Positions 43,421 through 51,761 of a DNA stretch of 64,000 nt are shown here, piece after piece. Within the stretch, counting starts at the first letter, position 1; each line of letters begins with the position of its first letter. Below the pieces are notes generated by a model that did not search any database, was not told where the DNA came from, and was given only the letters and a program-made list of their open reading frames with translations. The translations under genes were made by a program, and so were the position numbers. Origin of the DNA: JAUUSJ01 sp964439395 (GTDB lineage Bacteria > Bacillota > Clostridia > Lachnospirales > Lachnospiraceae); NCBI GenBank assembly GCA_964439395.1, contig CAYTNV010000018.1, forward strand, positions 1 to 64,000. The letters run 5' to 3'.

Positions 43421-44413
43421 TTATGCCTTGAAAGCAGGTGTATCTGCTTGTGCATCTAATAATTCTTTTAATTCATCATCCAAGCGAAGTAAGGAAATAG
43501 AAAATCCTTCCATCTCAAGAGATGTCATATACTCGCCAACTAATGTCTTATAAACTTTGATTCCTTTTTCTGCTAATACATCTGCAACTCTATTATTCAC
43601 AATGAAGAGCTCCATCAAAGGAGTAGCTCCACAGCCGTTGATCATAACTGCAACTTCACTATCTGTATAATCGATATCTGCCAAGATTTTCTCCATCAAC
43701 TGATCAACAATATCATCTGCTGACTCAAGAGCTTTCTTCTCCACACCTGGCTCACCGTGGATACCAATACCGATTTCCATCTCATCATCTGCAATCTCAA
43801 ATCCAGGAGTTCCCGCTGCAGGAACGATACAAGGTTTGATAGCCATACCCATTGTGCGAACATTATCGATAACTTTTTGAGCAACTGCCTGTACTTCATC
43901 TAAAGATGCACCTGTCTCAGCCTTAGCACCAGCAATCTTATGTACAAATACTGTACCAGCAACGCCGCGGCGTCCGATTGTATATAAACTATCTTGAACA
44001 GCTACGTCATCATTCGTGACAACCTGTTTCACTTTGATTCCGTCCATGGATTCAGCCATCTCAGCTGCCATCTCAAAGTTCATAACGTCACCTGTATAGT
44101 TTTTAATAACCATAAGAACACCCGCATCTGTAGCGATAGCTTTGATTCCTTCGTAAATCTGGTCTGGAGTAGGAGATGTAAATACAGCGCCTGCCACAGC
44201 AGCATCAAGCATACCTTTTCCTACAAAGCCACCATGTGCTGGCTCATGTCCACTTCCGCCACCGCTAATAAGAGCTACTTTACCTTCTTTTTTTTCTGCT
44301 CTTACTACTACATTACCACAGTCTAGCTTTTTCACATATTGAGGATAAGCCTTTACCATACCCATTATCATCTGATCTTCAACCTGCTCTACACCGTTAA
44401 TAATCTTCTTCAT
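43421..44413 (-). CDS. dhaK: Dihydroxyacetone kinase substrate-binding subunit DhaK
   Basis: A 330-residue DhaK: ALISGGGSGHEPAHGGFVGK (N-terminal dihydroxyacetone site), VMVIKNYTGDVMNFEMAAEM, and EIGIGIHGEPGVEKK with the His that forms the hemiaminal with the substrate. It is the first gene of the PTS-dependent dihydroxyacetone kinase, with GGAGGG as ribosome site. It feeds glycerol-derived dihydroxyacetone into glycolysis. Confidence 0.95.
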   Translation of the reverse strand: MKKIINGVEQVEDQMIMGMVKAYPQYVKKLDCGNVVVRAEKKEGKVALISGGGSGHEPAHGGFVGKGMLDAAVAGAVFTSPTPDQIYEGIKAIATDAGVLMVIKNYTGDVMNFEMAAEMAESMDGIKVKQVVTNDDVAVQDSLYTIGRRGVAGTVFVHKIAGAKAETGASLDEVQAVAQKVIDNVRTMGMAIKPCIVPAAGTPGFEIADDEMEIGIGIHGEPGVEKKALESADDIVDQLMEKILADIDYTDSEVAVMINGCGATPLMELFIVNNRVADVLAEKGIKVYKTLVGEYMTSLEMEGFSISLLRLDDELKELLDAQADTPAFKA

Positions 44414-44894
44414 CTGAAAACCCTCCTAAATACATAATAGCATGTCGTTTTCGAAATCCAGTCACATATCTTATATTCTATGCCATGCTACCTCATAGAA
44501 TATAGAATTTTATCTGAAACTTTATTCCCCTTTGAGCATTCCTAATTTAGGTCATTTCATCATTATAATCAGTTTATATTGCCCAATAACGTATAATTGA
44601 TTCTAAATAATTATTATGGATTTCTTACATTTTTGCTGATTTTATTGTATCATTTTTTAATATTTTGGTCAATCAGTTTGATTATAAAAATATGCTCTAT
44701 TAGGGAAATTTTTTGTAAACAATCTGAATTTAGGATATATTATTGTGAATTATTATTGATTTCGAAACGATTTGGGAATAAGTGATATAAAAAATCAAGA
44801 TTTATTAAGTGGGAAAGAGTGCAGACAGACGCCAAAAAGAGTAATAGATATCTTCTCCAAAAACATACATAGAAATATTCGTTCATAACGACAA
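44414..44894. other. Intergenic region upstream of dhaK
   Basis: No gene is supported. It holds a perfect 11-bp inverted repeat, TATATTCTATG at 44472-44482 and CATAGAATATA at 44494-44504, about 60-90 bases before dhaK, a candidate operator. The rest is very AT-rich. Confidence 0.45.
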
Positions 44895-44917
44895 AAAGAA
44901 GGCTATCATTAGCCTTC
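44893..44917 (-). terminator. Intrinsic terminator after rpsU
   Basis: Minus strand GAAGGCTA-ATGA-TAGCCTTC followed by TTTTTG. Confidence 0.9.
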
Positions 44918-44944
44918 TTTTCACTTTTTTTTAACCTTATCGGA

Positions 44945-45121
44945 TTATTTATATTTTCTTTTTCTTGCTGCTTCAGATTTTTTCTTACGTCTAACACTTG
45001 GTTTTTCGTAATGCTCTCTCTTGCGGATTTCCTGCTGAATTCCAGCCTTTGCACAGTTTCTCTTGAATCTGCGTAGAGCGCTATCTAAAGTCTCGTTCTC
45101 TTTAACGATTACGTTTGACAT
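44945..45121 (-). CDS. rpsU: 30S ribosomal protein S21
   Basis: 58 residues from the ATG at 45119-45121: SNVIVKENETLDSALRRFKR, CAKAGIQQEIRKREHYEKPS, then a basic tail. GGAGGGAGG lies close upstream. S21 is part of the 30S platform. Its promoter and terminator make it a monocistronic unit. Confidence 0.96.
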   Translation of the reverse strand: MSNVIVKENETLDSALRRFKRNCAKAGIQQEIRKREHYEKPSVRRKKKSEAARKRKYK

Positions 45122-45142
45122 ATTCCACACCTAACCTCCCTC

Positions 45143-45171
45143 CAGTTGCGAAATTGTGCCTAATCCAACTG
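45143..45171 (-). promoter_or_regulatory. Hairpin next to the rpsU ribosome site
   Basis: CAGTTG / CAACTG arms flank a 17-base loop and the distal arm abuts GGAGGGAGG of rpsU. It may tune translation of S21. Confidence 0.4.
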
Positions 45172-45201
45172 TTCGGGTATTATTTTTAAAGCACTATTTG
45201 T

Positions 45202-45229
45202 ATTATAGCATATTTTTTTGTTTCGTCAA
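45202..45229 (-). promoter_or_regulatory. rpsU: Sigma-A promoter of rpsU
   Basis: Minus strand TTGACG (45224-45229), 16-base spacer, TATAAT (45202-45207) with an extended TGC before the -10 box. Confidence 0.8.
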
Positions 45230-45362
45230 TATGATTTTTGTATTTTTCTGCTAATTTTTATAAAAGTCCCCCTCAAGCGGCAGTTCGAAAATAAGCTTAT
45301 TCGTTTGTAGGACGCCGTTTTGGGGCACAATCCAAACGAGTGCGGAAAAATAATATAAAAAA

Positions 45363-48005
45363 CTAGTTTAATTGTCCCTCTAAGACGGAAACTGCCTTTA
45401 AAAGTGCTGCCTCAATACCGGCAGGGTTCTTTCCACCAGCCTGAGCCATATTTGGACGTCCACCGCCGCCGCCACCTACTAAGGAAGCAATTTCTTTAAT
45501 TAATTTACCAGCATGAGCTCCAGCCTTCATCGCCTTATCGCCTGCTACTACAATTAAATTTACTTTTCCATCATTTTCACATGCAAGTACAAGCACACCG
45601 CCGTCTACCTGCTCCTTTAACTGGTCTGCCAAGTTGCGAAGTCCGCCTGCGTCTACATTTTCGGCCTTCATAGCGAGTAATAACGTACCTTTTACATTCT
45701 TAATCTGGTCTTTAATATTGCCAAGTGAACTGCTTGCAAGCTTATTCTTTAATGACTCATTCTCACTCTTTACTTCCTTCATCTCGGCAAGTAATTTCTC
45801 AATTCTATCTACAACCATAGTTGGCTGCGCCTTTAAAATTGCTGCGATAGACTCTAACTGCTTCTCCATTGTCTCATAGTACTCAAATACACCGTCTGCT
45901 GTTAGAGCTTCAATTCTTCTGACACCAGCTGCAATACCAGATTCAGACACAATCTTGAATGCACGAATAACACCTGTATTTGTCACATGAGTACCACCAC
46001 AAAGCTCCACAGAAAAATCGCCCATGCTTACAACACGTACAACATCACCGTATTTCTCTCCAAAAAGTGCCATAGCTCCTGTTTTCTTAGCCTCTTCCAT
46101 AGACATATTCTCAATATTAACTGGAAGATTTCTGCTAATCTCTGCGTTTACGATGTCTTCTACCTTCTTAAGCTCCTCATTTGTCATTGCGGAGAAATGT
46201 GTAAAGTCGAAGCGAAGTCTATTTTCATCTACGTAAGAACCAGATTGCTCTACATGAGTTCCAAGCACAAGGCGAAGCGCTTTTTGTAAAAGATGAGTCG
46301 CACTGTGATTTCTAGCTGTCTTTACTCTCTTATCCTCGTTTACTTTAAGAGTTACAATATCTCCGACTGCAATCATGCCTTTTTCCACTGTTCCGACATG
46401 TCCAATCTTTCCACCAAGCAATTTTATTGTATCTTTCACACGAAATACTGCATCTTTTACTTGAATCATACCATTATCTGCAACCTGTCCACCGCTTGTC
46501 GCATAGAAAGGTGTCTCTTCTACAAAGATTGTACCATTTTGACCATCTGTAAGAGCCTCCACAACTTCTGTCTCTGTTGTGAGCGCCAAAACTTTAGAAT
46601 CTTTCTCTAAACAGTCATATCCGACGAATGTAGATGTGAGTGCTGGATCTAATTCCTCGTAAACAGTTGCATCTGCACCCATATAGTTTGTCACTTTTCT
46701 CGCATTTCTAGCCTTCGTTCTTTGCTCTTCCATACAAGCTTTAAAGCCATCTAAATCTGCAGTATAGTCTTTTTCAGATAAGATTTCCTCTGTCAAATCT
46801 ACAGGGAATCCGTACGTGTCATATAATTTAAATGTATCAGCGCCACTAAGTACTGTCTTTCCTTCTTTTCCAAGCTCCTCAATCATATCATTTAAGATAG
46901 AAAGTCCCTGGTCAAGAGTCTTGCTAAACTTATCTTCTTCCTGTGTGAGAACCTTCAAGATAAACTCCTTTTTCTCTTCTAATTCTGGATATCCGTCTTT
47001 AGACCCTGCAATCACTGTCTCACTTAAGTCTGCGAGGAACTTCCCTTCTATGCCTAACATTCTTCCATGTCTTGCTGCGCGGCGAATAAGACGACGAAGC
47101 ACATATCCTCTTCCCTCATTAGATGGCATAATACCATCAGAAGTCATAAAGGTAGCAGAGCGAATATGGTCTGTAATAAGACGGATAGAAACATCGTTTT
47201 TCTCGTCTTCTTTATATACCACACCTGCAATTTCACAAACTTTATCGCGAAGGCTCTTTACTGTATCAACATCAAAAATTGAATCTACATCCTGAACTGC
47301 CACTGCCAAACGTTCAAGTCCCATACCTGTATCAATATTTTTCTGTTCTAGTTCTGTATAATTGCCCTTTCCATCATTGTCAAACTGAGTAAATACATCG
47401 TTCCATACTTCCATATAGCGGTCGCAGTCGCATCCCACTGTACAGCCAGGCTCTCCACATCCGTATTTTTCTCCTCTATCATAATAAACCTCTGAACATG
47501 GTCCGCAAGGTCCTGCACCGTGCTCCCAGAAGTTATCTCCCTTGCCAAAGCGGAAAATTCTCTCTGGTGCGATACCAATTTCTTTTTCCCAAATCTCAAA
47601 TGCCTCATCATCATTTTCATAGACAGATGGATAGAGACGGTCTTTATCGAGTCCAACTACTTCTGTTAAAAACTCCCATGTCCAGTGAATTGCCTCTCTC
47701 TTAAAATAATCACCAAATGAGAAGTTACCAAGCATCTCAAAAAATGTACCATGTCTTGCAGTCTTACCTACATTTTCAATATCTCCTGTACGGATACATT
47801 TTTGACATGTTGTAACTCTCTTTCTAGGTGGAATTTCCTGTCCTGTAAAATATGGCTTAAGTGGTGCCATACCAGAGTTAATTAATAATAAACTATTATC
47901 ATTATGTGGAACTAAGGAAAAGCTCTTTAGTGCCAGATGCTCTTTGCTCTCAAAAAACTCTAGAAACATTTTTCTGAGTTCATTTACGCCGTATTTCTTT
48001 CCCAT
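45363..48005 (-). CDS. alaS: Alanine-tRNA ligase
   Basis: 880 residues from the ATG at 48003-48005; AAGGAGA lies 7 bases upstream, and the earlier in-frame ATG at 48029 has no site. The catalytic domain has LVPHNDNSLLLINSGMAPLK, RHGTFFEMLGNFSFGDYFK and GMGLERLA. The editing domain has NHSATHLLQKALR and CGGTHVTNTG. The C-terminal oligomerisation domain ends with GGGGGGRPNMAQAGGKNP. It charges tRNA-Ala. It ends 26 bases before a structured stretch and the rpsU promoter. Confidence 0.97.
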   Translation of the reverse strand: MGKKYGVNELRKMFLEFFESKEHLALKSFSLVPHNDNSLLLINSGMAPLKPYFTGQEIPPRKRVTTCQKCIRTGDIENVGKTARHGTFFEMLGNFSFGDYFKREAIHWTWEFLTEVVGLDKDRLYPSVYENDDEAFEIWEKEIGIAPERIFRFGKGDNFWEHGAGPCGPCSEVYYDRGEKYGCGEPGCTVGCDCDRYMEVWNDVFTQFDNDGKGNYTELEQKNIDTGMGLERLAVAVQDVDSIFDVDTVKSLRDKVCEIAGVVYKEDEKNDVSIRLITDHIRSATFMTSDGIMPSNEGRGYVLRRLIRRAARHGRMLGIEGKFLADLSETVIAGSKDGYPELEEKKEFILKVLTQEEDKFSKTLDQGLSILNDMIEELGKEGKTVLSGADTFKLYDTYGFPVDLTEEILSEKDYTADLDGFKACMEEQRTKARNARKVTNYMGADATVYEELDPALTSTFVGYDCLEKDSKVLALTTETEVVEALTDGQNGTIFVEETPFYATSGGQVADNGMIQVKDAVFRVKDTIKLLGGKIGHVGTVEKGMIAVGDIVTLKVNEDKRVKTARNHSATHLLQKALRLVLGTHVEQSGSYVDENRLRFDFTHFSAMTNEELKKVEDIVNAEISRNLPVNIENMSMEEAKKTGAMALFGEKYGDVVRVVSMGDFSVELCGGTHVTNTGVIRAFKIVSESGIAAGVRRIEALTADGVFEYYETMEKQLESIAAILKAQPTMVVDRIEKLLAEMKEVKSENESLKNKLASSSLGNIKDQIKNVKGTLLLAMKAENVDAGGLRNLADQLKEQVDGGVLVLACENDGKVNLIVVAGDKAMKAGAHAGKLIKEIASLVGGGGGGRPNMAQAGGKNPAGIEAALLKAVSVLEGQLN

Positions 48006-48088
48006 TTTTCTTTCTCCTTTTTTACTCATTTTTATACCTTATAAAATTTCATCCACAAAGCTTATAAATCCCCATGGACATAACAAAA

Positions 48089-48122
48089 GAAAAGCGGAGC
48101 TTTTATTTTCCGCTTCTCTTTC
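48089..48122 (-). terminator. Intrinsic terminator after the 39-residue protein gene
   Basis: Minus strand GAGAAGCGGA / TCCGCTTTTC with a ten-base loop and TTTTG behind. Confidence 0.8.
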
Positions 48123-48127
48123 ATACA

Positions 48128-48247
48128 TTACGCCTCTTTTTTCCCTTTTTTATTATCGCTTAGCTTCTTACCTGCAAGAACTCCTGCTACAGCAATTGCG
48201 ATATAAAGGATATATTTTACTAAATATTCTACAAATGCAGCTCCCAT
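48128..48247 (-). CDS. 39-residue single-pass membrane protein
   Basis: An ATG at 48245-48247 follows AAAGGAGGCGTTTTA, an excellent ribosome site, and the frame stops at a TAA (48128-48130). The protein MGAAFVEYLVKYILYIAIAV continues with AGVLAGKKLSDNKKGKKEA: one membrane helix of about 20 residues and a lysine-rich cytoplasmic tail. It has a promoter (48367-48395) and a terminator of its own. No function is known to me. It was below the length limit of ordinary ORF calling. Confidence 0.75.
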   Translation of the reverse strand: MGAAFVEYLVKYILYIAIAVAGVLAGKKLSDNKKGKKEA

Positions 48248-48366
48248 TAAAACGCCTCCTTTGTCTTGTTTATATCTAGTCTGTCCAAAATTTAAACCAT
48301 TCAAATGATTTCTAAAAAAATATTGAATATTCTCAAATTCAAGACTCCACTGGCGATATTGCTTTT

Positions 48367-48395
48367 ATTATAATATATTATTTCAAAGACTGCAA
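48367..48395 (-). promoter_or_regulatory. Sigma-A promoter of the 39-residue protein gene
   Basis: Minus strand TTGCAG (48390-48395), 17-base spacer, TATAAT (48367-48372), about 120 bases before the ATG. Confidence 0.7.
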
Positions 48396-48501
48396 TACTT
48401 TTTAAACTCTCTTCACAGAAATCAATTTTTGTATTTTATAAAAAAGCTAGTTTTAAAACTATGGATACAGACACAAAACATTTAGAAAAACTGATTTTAA
48501 T

Positions 48502-48532
48502 AAAAAAGACGGAAAGAAACTTCCTTTCCGCC
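48502..48532 (-). terminator. Intrinsic terminator after mscL
   Basis: Minus strand GGCGGAAAG / CTTTCCGTC (one mismatch), seven-base loop, then TTTTTTA. Confidence 0.85.
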
Positions 48533-48538
48533 TTTTTC

Positions 48539-48988
48539 CTATTCTCTTATTTCTGATGTACAATGTGGACAACGTGTTGCTTCTATAGCAATCTCAGATT
48601 TACAGAATGGGCAAATTTTTGTAACAGGTGCCTCTTCTTCATTCTTGCCAAGAGAAGCAATCTTATTAATAGATTTTACTAATGAGAAGATGACAAATGC
48701 CATAATCAAAAATTGAATGACTGCTGTAATAAAAGTACCATAATTTAAAGTAGCCGCTCCTACTGCCTGAGCTTCACTTAATGTAGTATACTTTTGTCCA
48801 TCCAATGAAATAAACCAGTTTGTAAAATCAATACCTCCAGTAATCATTGTGATTAATGGCATAATAATATCATTTACTAAAGAATTTACGATGGACTGGA
48901 ATGCACCGCCGATGATAACACCGATTGCCAAGTCCATTACGTTACCACGCATAATAAATTCTTTAAACTCGCTAATAAATCCTTTCAT
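48539..48988 (-). CDS. mscL: Large-conductance mechanosensitive channel with zinc-ribbon tail
   Basis: 149 residues from the ATG at 48986-48988 (GGGGAG upstream). MKGFISEFKEFIMRGNVMDL and AIGVIIGGAFQSIVNSLVND are the conserved N-terminus and TM1 gate. TM2 is at about 78-98. The C-terminal 35 residues carry two CPxC pairs (ICPFCKSEIAIEATRCPHC), a zinc ribbon in place of the usual charged helix. It releases solutes on hypo-osmotic shock. The added ribbon may bind a cytoplasmic partner. Confidence 0.93.
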   Translation of the reverse strand: MKGFISEFKEFIMRGNVMDLAIGVIIGGAFQSIVNSLVNDIIMPLITMITGGIDFTNWFISLDGQKYTTLSEAQAVGAATLNYGTFITAVIQFLIMAFVIFSLVKSINKIASLGKNEEEAPVTKICPFCKSEIAIEATRCPHCTSEIRE

Positions 48989-49042
48989 CCTTTTCTCCCC
49001 TTTCTTAAATATTAACAATATGTATTTGACAAAAAAAGACAT

Positions 49043-49310
49043 CTTCTGAAATCCTTTTTTGCAATTCTATCATATCATCTATATACTTTCAAGCAAAAAA
49101 GTAAAATATCTTGTAGGACTTTTTTTATTGAAAGAAGATTCAGAAAAATTTCTTTTTTCGTACAGTCTATGTTTTCTTTTGTTAGATGAAGTTTCAATGG
49201 ATTGCTTTATCAATAATTCTCAGCAGCTGGTCTTGCACAACCATGTCATCTTATATCAAAAAAGAGCCTTACAGCCTTAGAAACGAAAGACTTTCGGCTC
49301 AATAAATAAG
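49043..49310. other. Intergenic region upstream of mscL
   Basis: No gene is supported. It should contain the mscL promoter, but I see no convincing hexamer pair. Confidence 0.4.
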
Positions 49311-49335
49311 AAAAAGCCGGCACGAATATGCCGGA
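49311..49335 (-). terminator. Intrinsic terminator after hisIE
   Basis: Minus strand TCCGGCA-TATTCG-TGCCGGC and then TTTTTC. Confidence 0.9.
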
Positions 49336-49390
49336 CTTTGTCTGCAGTCTAAAGAGAAAAAATTCTTTTTTCTCTTTAATATTTCACGCT

Positions 49391-50650
49391 TTATCTTCTC
49401 TCTGATAATTCTTTTGTAATATCCTCCCAGCAAAGTCCCTGCTCTGCCATCAGTACCATCAAATGATATAGGAAATCAGAAATATCATATCGAATCTCAT
49501 CATTATCATTCTTCGCCGCAATAATAATATCGGTACATTCTTCTCCTAATTTCTTCAATATCTTATCCAACCCCTTATCAAAGAGATAATCCGTGTAGGA
49601 ACCTCTCGTTGGATTATCTTTTCTTTCTTTAATCATATTAAAAATATTTTCAAATACTGTGAGAGGATTTCTGTCATCGTACTCTCTTCTCATAAGGTCT
49701 GTAAAGAAACAAGTTTTACTTCCTGTATGACAAGCAGCTCCAATCTGAGAAACTTCCGCTAAGATTGTATCCTTATCGCAGTCAATAGTCAAAGCCTTTA
49801 CATACTGGAAATGTCCCGATGTCTCACCCTTTACCCAAAGCTGATTACGACTCCTGCTAAAATATGTCATCTTTCCAGTTTTAATTGTGAGTTCATAAGA
49901 TTCTTTATTCATATATGCCATCATAAGCACTTCTTTCGTTTTATAATGCTGTACGATAACTGGGATTAATCCATCATCATTTAATTTAAACTCATCAAAA
50001 TTCAAATTACTCTTATATGTGGAAACCTCGATATGCTCCTTAGCAAGTTCCTGCTTAATATCCATAATATCCATTCTCTCAAGAGAATAAAGAGAAATAG
50101 ACTCTGCATCTGTCATCTGAAGCATATCGGCAAGTTCTTTATAATCTGTACTATAGTTTGATACAATAACGGGAATATTGACACACTCTCTAATCTCTCT
50201 TACCATCTCATTATAATTTGGAACTGCATTGTTATGAATTAAAAGTAATTCTCCCGCTCCAAGCATTTGAAGCTCTCTCGCCCACTCCACTGGCGTAGGA
50301 TACGTAGATAAATCAATCGCCACAATAAGGCGGTCACTTCCAAAACGCTCCGCCACTTCTCTCACAAGGCTCTTATTAGCAATCGCCGCAGAGTTCATAC
50401 AAACTTTATGTGCTCCTGCGTAAAGAATTCTCTTGACATCTTCCAGAGTACGGACACCACCGCAGGCAAGCAGAGGAATATCCACCTGTCTTGTAATCTC
50501 TCGAATCTGTGCAATATTTGGCTCTCTCCCTTCTTTTGTGGCCTTACTATCAAAATACGCGATAGCATCTGCTCCGCTGTCATTATAGTAAAGTGCCGCC
50601 TCTACTGGATTGTCCAAATCTAAACATGGTATTACTTTTGTGAATTCCAT
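49391..50650 (-). CDS. hisIE: HisF-like / HisI / HisE fusion (PR-AMP cyclohydrolase and PR-ATP pyrophosphatase)
   Basis: 419 residues from the ATG at 50648-50650 (GAGGAAGAG upstream). Residues 1-215 are a shortened HisA/HisF-type barrel: KVIPCLDLDNPVEAALYYND, PLLACGGVRTLEDVKRILYA, LIVAIDL. The two catalytic-type Asp (CLD and AID) are present, but the loop after the first strand is missing. Residues 220-310 are HisI (TIDCDKDTILAEVSQIGAAC, HTGSKTCFF) and residues 320-419 HisE (KKLGEECTDIIIAAKN). HisI and HisE perform steps 2 and 3 of histidine synthesis. The role of the barrel is uncertain. Confidence 0.9.
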   Translation of the reverse strand: MEFTKVIPCLDLDNPVEAALYYNDSGADAIAYFDSKATKEGREPNIAQIREITRQVDIPLLACGGVRTLEDVKRILYAGAHKVCMNSAAIANKSLVREVAERFGSDRLIVAIDLSTYPTPVEWARELQMLGAGELLLIHNNAVPNYNEMVREIRECVNIPVIVSNYSTDYKELADMLQMTDAESISLYSLERMDIMDIKQELAKEHIEVSTYKSNLNFDEFKLNDDGLIPVIVQHYKTKEVLMMAYMNKESYELTIKTGKMTYFSRSRNQLWVKGETSGHFQYVKALTIDCDKDTILAEVSQIGAACHTGSKTCFFTDLMRREYDDRNPLTVFENIFNMIKERKDNPTRGSYTDYLFDKGLDKILKKLGEECTDIIIAAKNDNDEIRYDISDFLYHLMVLMAEQGLCWEDITKELSERR

Positions 50651-50860
50651 ACTCTTCCTCCTCATTTCTAAAAAATCAGTTGAGCTTTCTTTTTATTCTT
50701 TTCCTAAAAAGAAAATCTCATCCTGTTTGCATTCTTTCTAGTTACTTAATATATAAAAATATTATCAAGTGACAAGATAAACCAAACTTGCTCACTTTAA
50801 CTTAATATTTAACAAAATAAATTATATCGCCATAGCGGAATCTAAAAAATAATTTTCTTC

Positions 50861-51451
50861 CTAAATGGCTCCCTTTGTGGAAAGTACATCCTTAATCCTA
50901 CTGTCGTAAGATGTCGCCTCATCTAAAGCCTTTGCAAATGCTTTATAAATAGCCTCAATAATATGATGCTGATTGCCTCCGCTAATGAGCTTAATATGTA
51001 AGTTCATCTGGGCTGTATAAGAAATCGCATAGAAAAATTCCTTTACCATCTCTGTGTCATAGTCTCCCACTCTCTCAGCTGTAAAATCTACATCGAATGA
51101 AAGATAAGGTCTACCCCCAAGGTCAATCGCACATAGAACTAACGTCTCATCCATCGGTAATAAAAAAGAGCCATAGCGCTTAATCGACTTTTTATCTCCG
51201 AGTGCCTCCTTAATCGCCGTTCCTAATACAATACCAGTATCTTCAATTGTATGATGGCAGTCCACATAGAGATCTCCCTCGGCCTGCACATCTAAATCAA
51301 AAAATCCATGCCTTGCAAAGCTGTTTAACATATGATCAAAAAATCCAATGCCTGTCTTTACGCTGCATTTTCCATCACCGTCTATACAAAGAGAAAGACG
51401 AATATCTGTTTCCTTTGTTTTTCTCTCAATTACTGCTGTTCTTTTTTCCAT
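50861..51451 (-). CDS. hisB: Imidazoleglycerol-phosphate dehydratase
   Basis: A 196-residue monofunctional HisB with the metal-binding motifs DHMLNSFARHGFFDL, VDCHHTIEDTGIVLG, FFYAISYTAQMNLHI and GGNQHHIIEAIYKAFAKAL. It removes water from imidazoleglycerol phosphate. It stands alone: a terminator lies upstream after hisD, and 195 bases separate it from hisIE. Confidence 0.95.
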   Translation of the reverse strand: MEKRTAVIERKTKETDIRLSLCIDGDGKCSVKTGIGFFDHMLNSFARHGFFDLDVQAEGDLYVDCHHTIEDTGIVLGTAIKEALGDKKSIKRYGSFLLPMDETLVLCAIDLGGRPYLSFDVDFTAERVGDYDTEMVKEFFYAISYTAQMNLHIKLISGGNQHHIIEAIYKAFAKALDEATSYDSRIKDVLSTKGAI

Positions 51452-51707
51452 AGAACTTTTCCTTTCTTTTCACTGTAGAGGCTTAACAAATATTTTATCA
51501 AAAAATCTGCCATCCCTATAAGTGATAGTATACAAAAAAACTTTCTATTTTTAAAGCTATTTTTTCATTTTTTCGTCATTTTGTTGAAAAATTTTGTTAT
51601 TTCTTAGAATATCTAAAAAATTTAAAGAAGAGCTCCCACATTTTCCGCTCATCTTTCTTCGTAAAAATGAAAAACACGTTTCGTCTAATCCTATTTTTCA
51701 TAGAAAA
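51452..51707. other. Intergenic region between hisD terminator and hisB
   Basis: No gene. It should hold the hisB promoter. A TATACT box preceded by TTTG at about 51528-51533 is a candidate, but the -35 box is poor. Confidence 0.4.
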
Positions 51708-51744
51708 AATAAAATTCCCAGTAAAGAAAACTCCTATCTGGGAA
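51708..51744 (-). terminator. Intrinsic terminator after hisD
   Basis: Minus strand TTCCCAG / CTGGGAA with a 16-base loop, followed by TTTTATTTTTTC. Confidence 0.82.
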
Positions 51745-51761
51745 CTCTATTTTCATCAACT

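Noticed and set aside
48006..48090. T-box leader for alaS
   Set aside because: Only about 80 bases separate alaS from the terminator of the preceding small gene, too short for a T-box.
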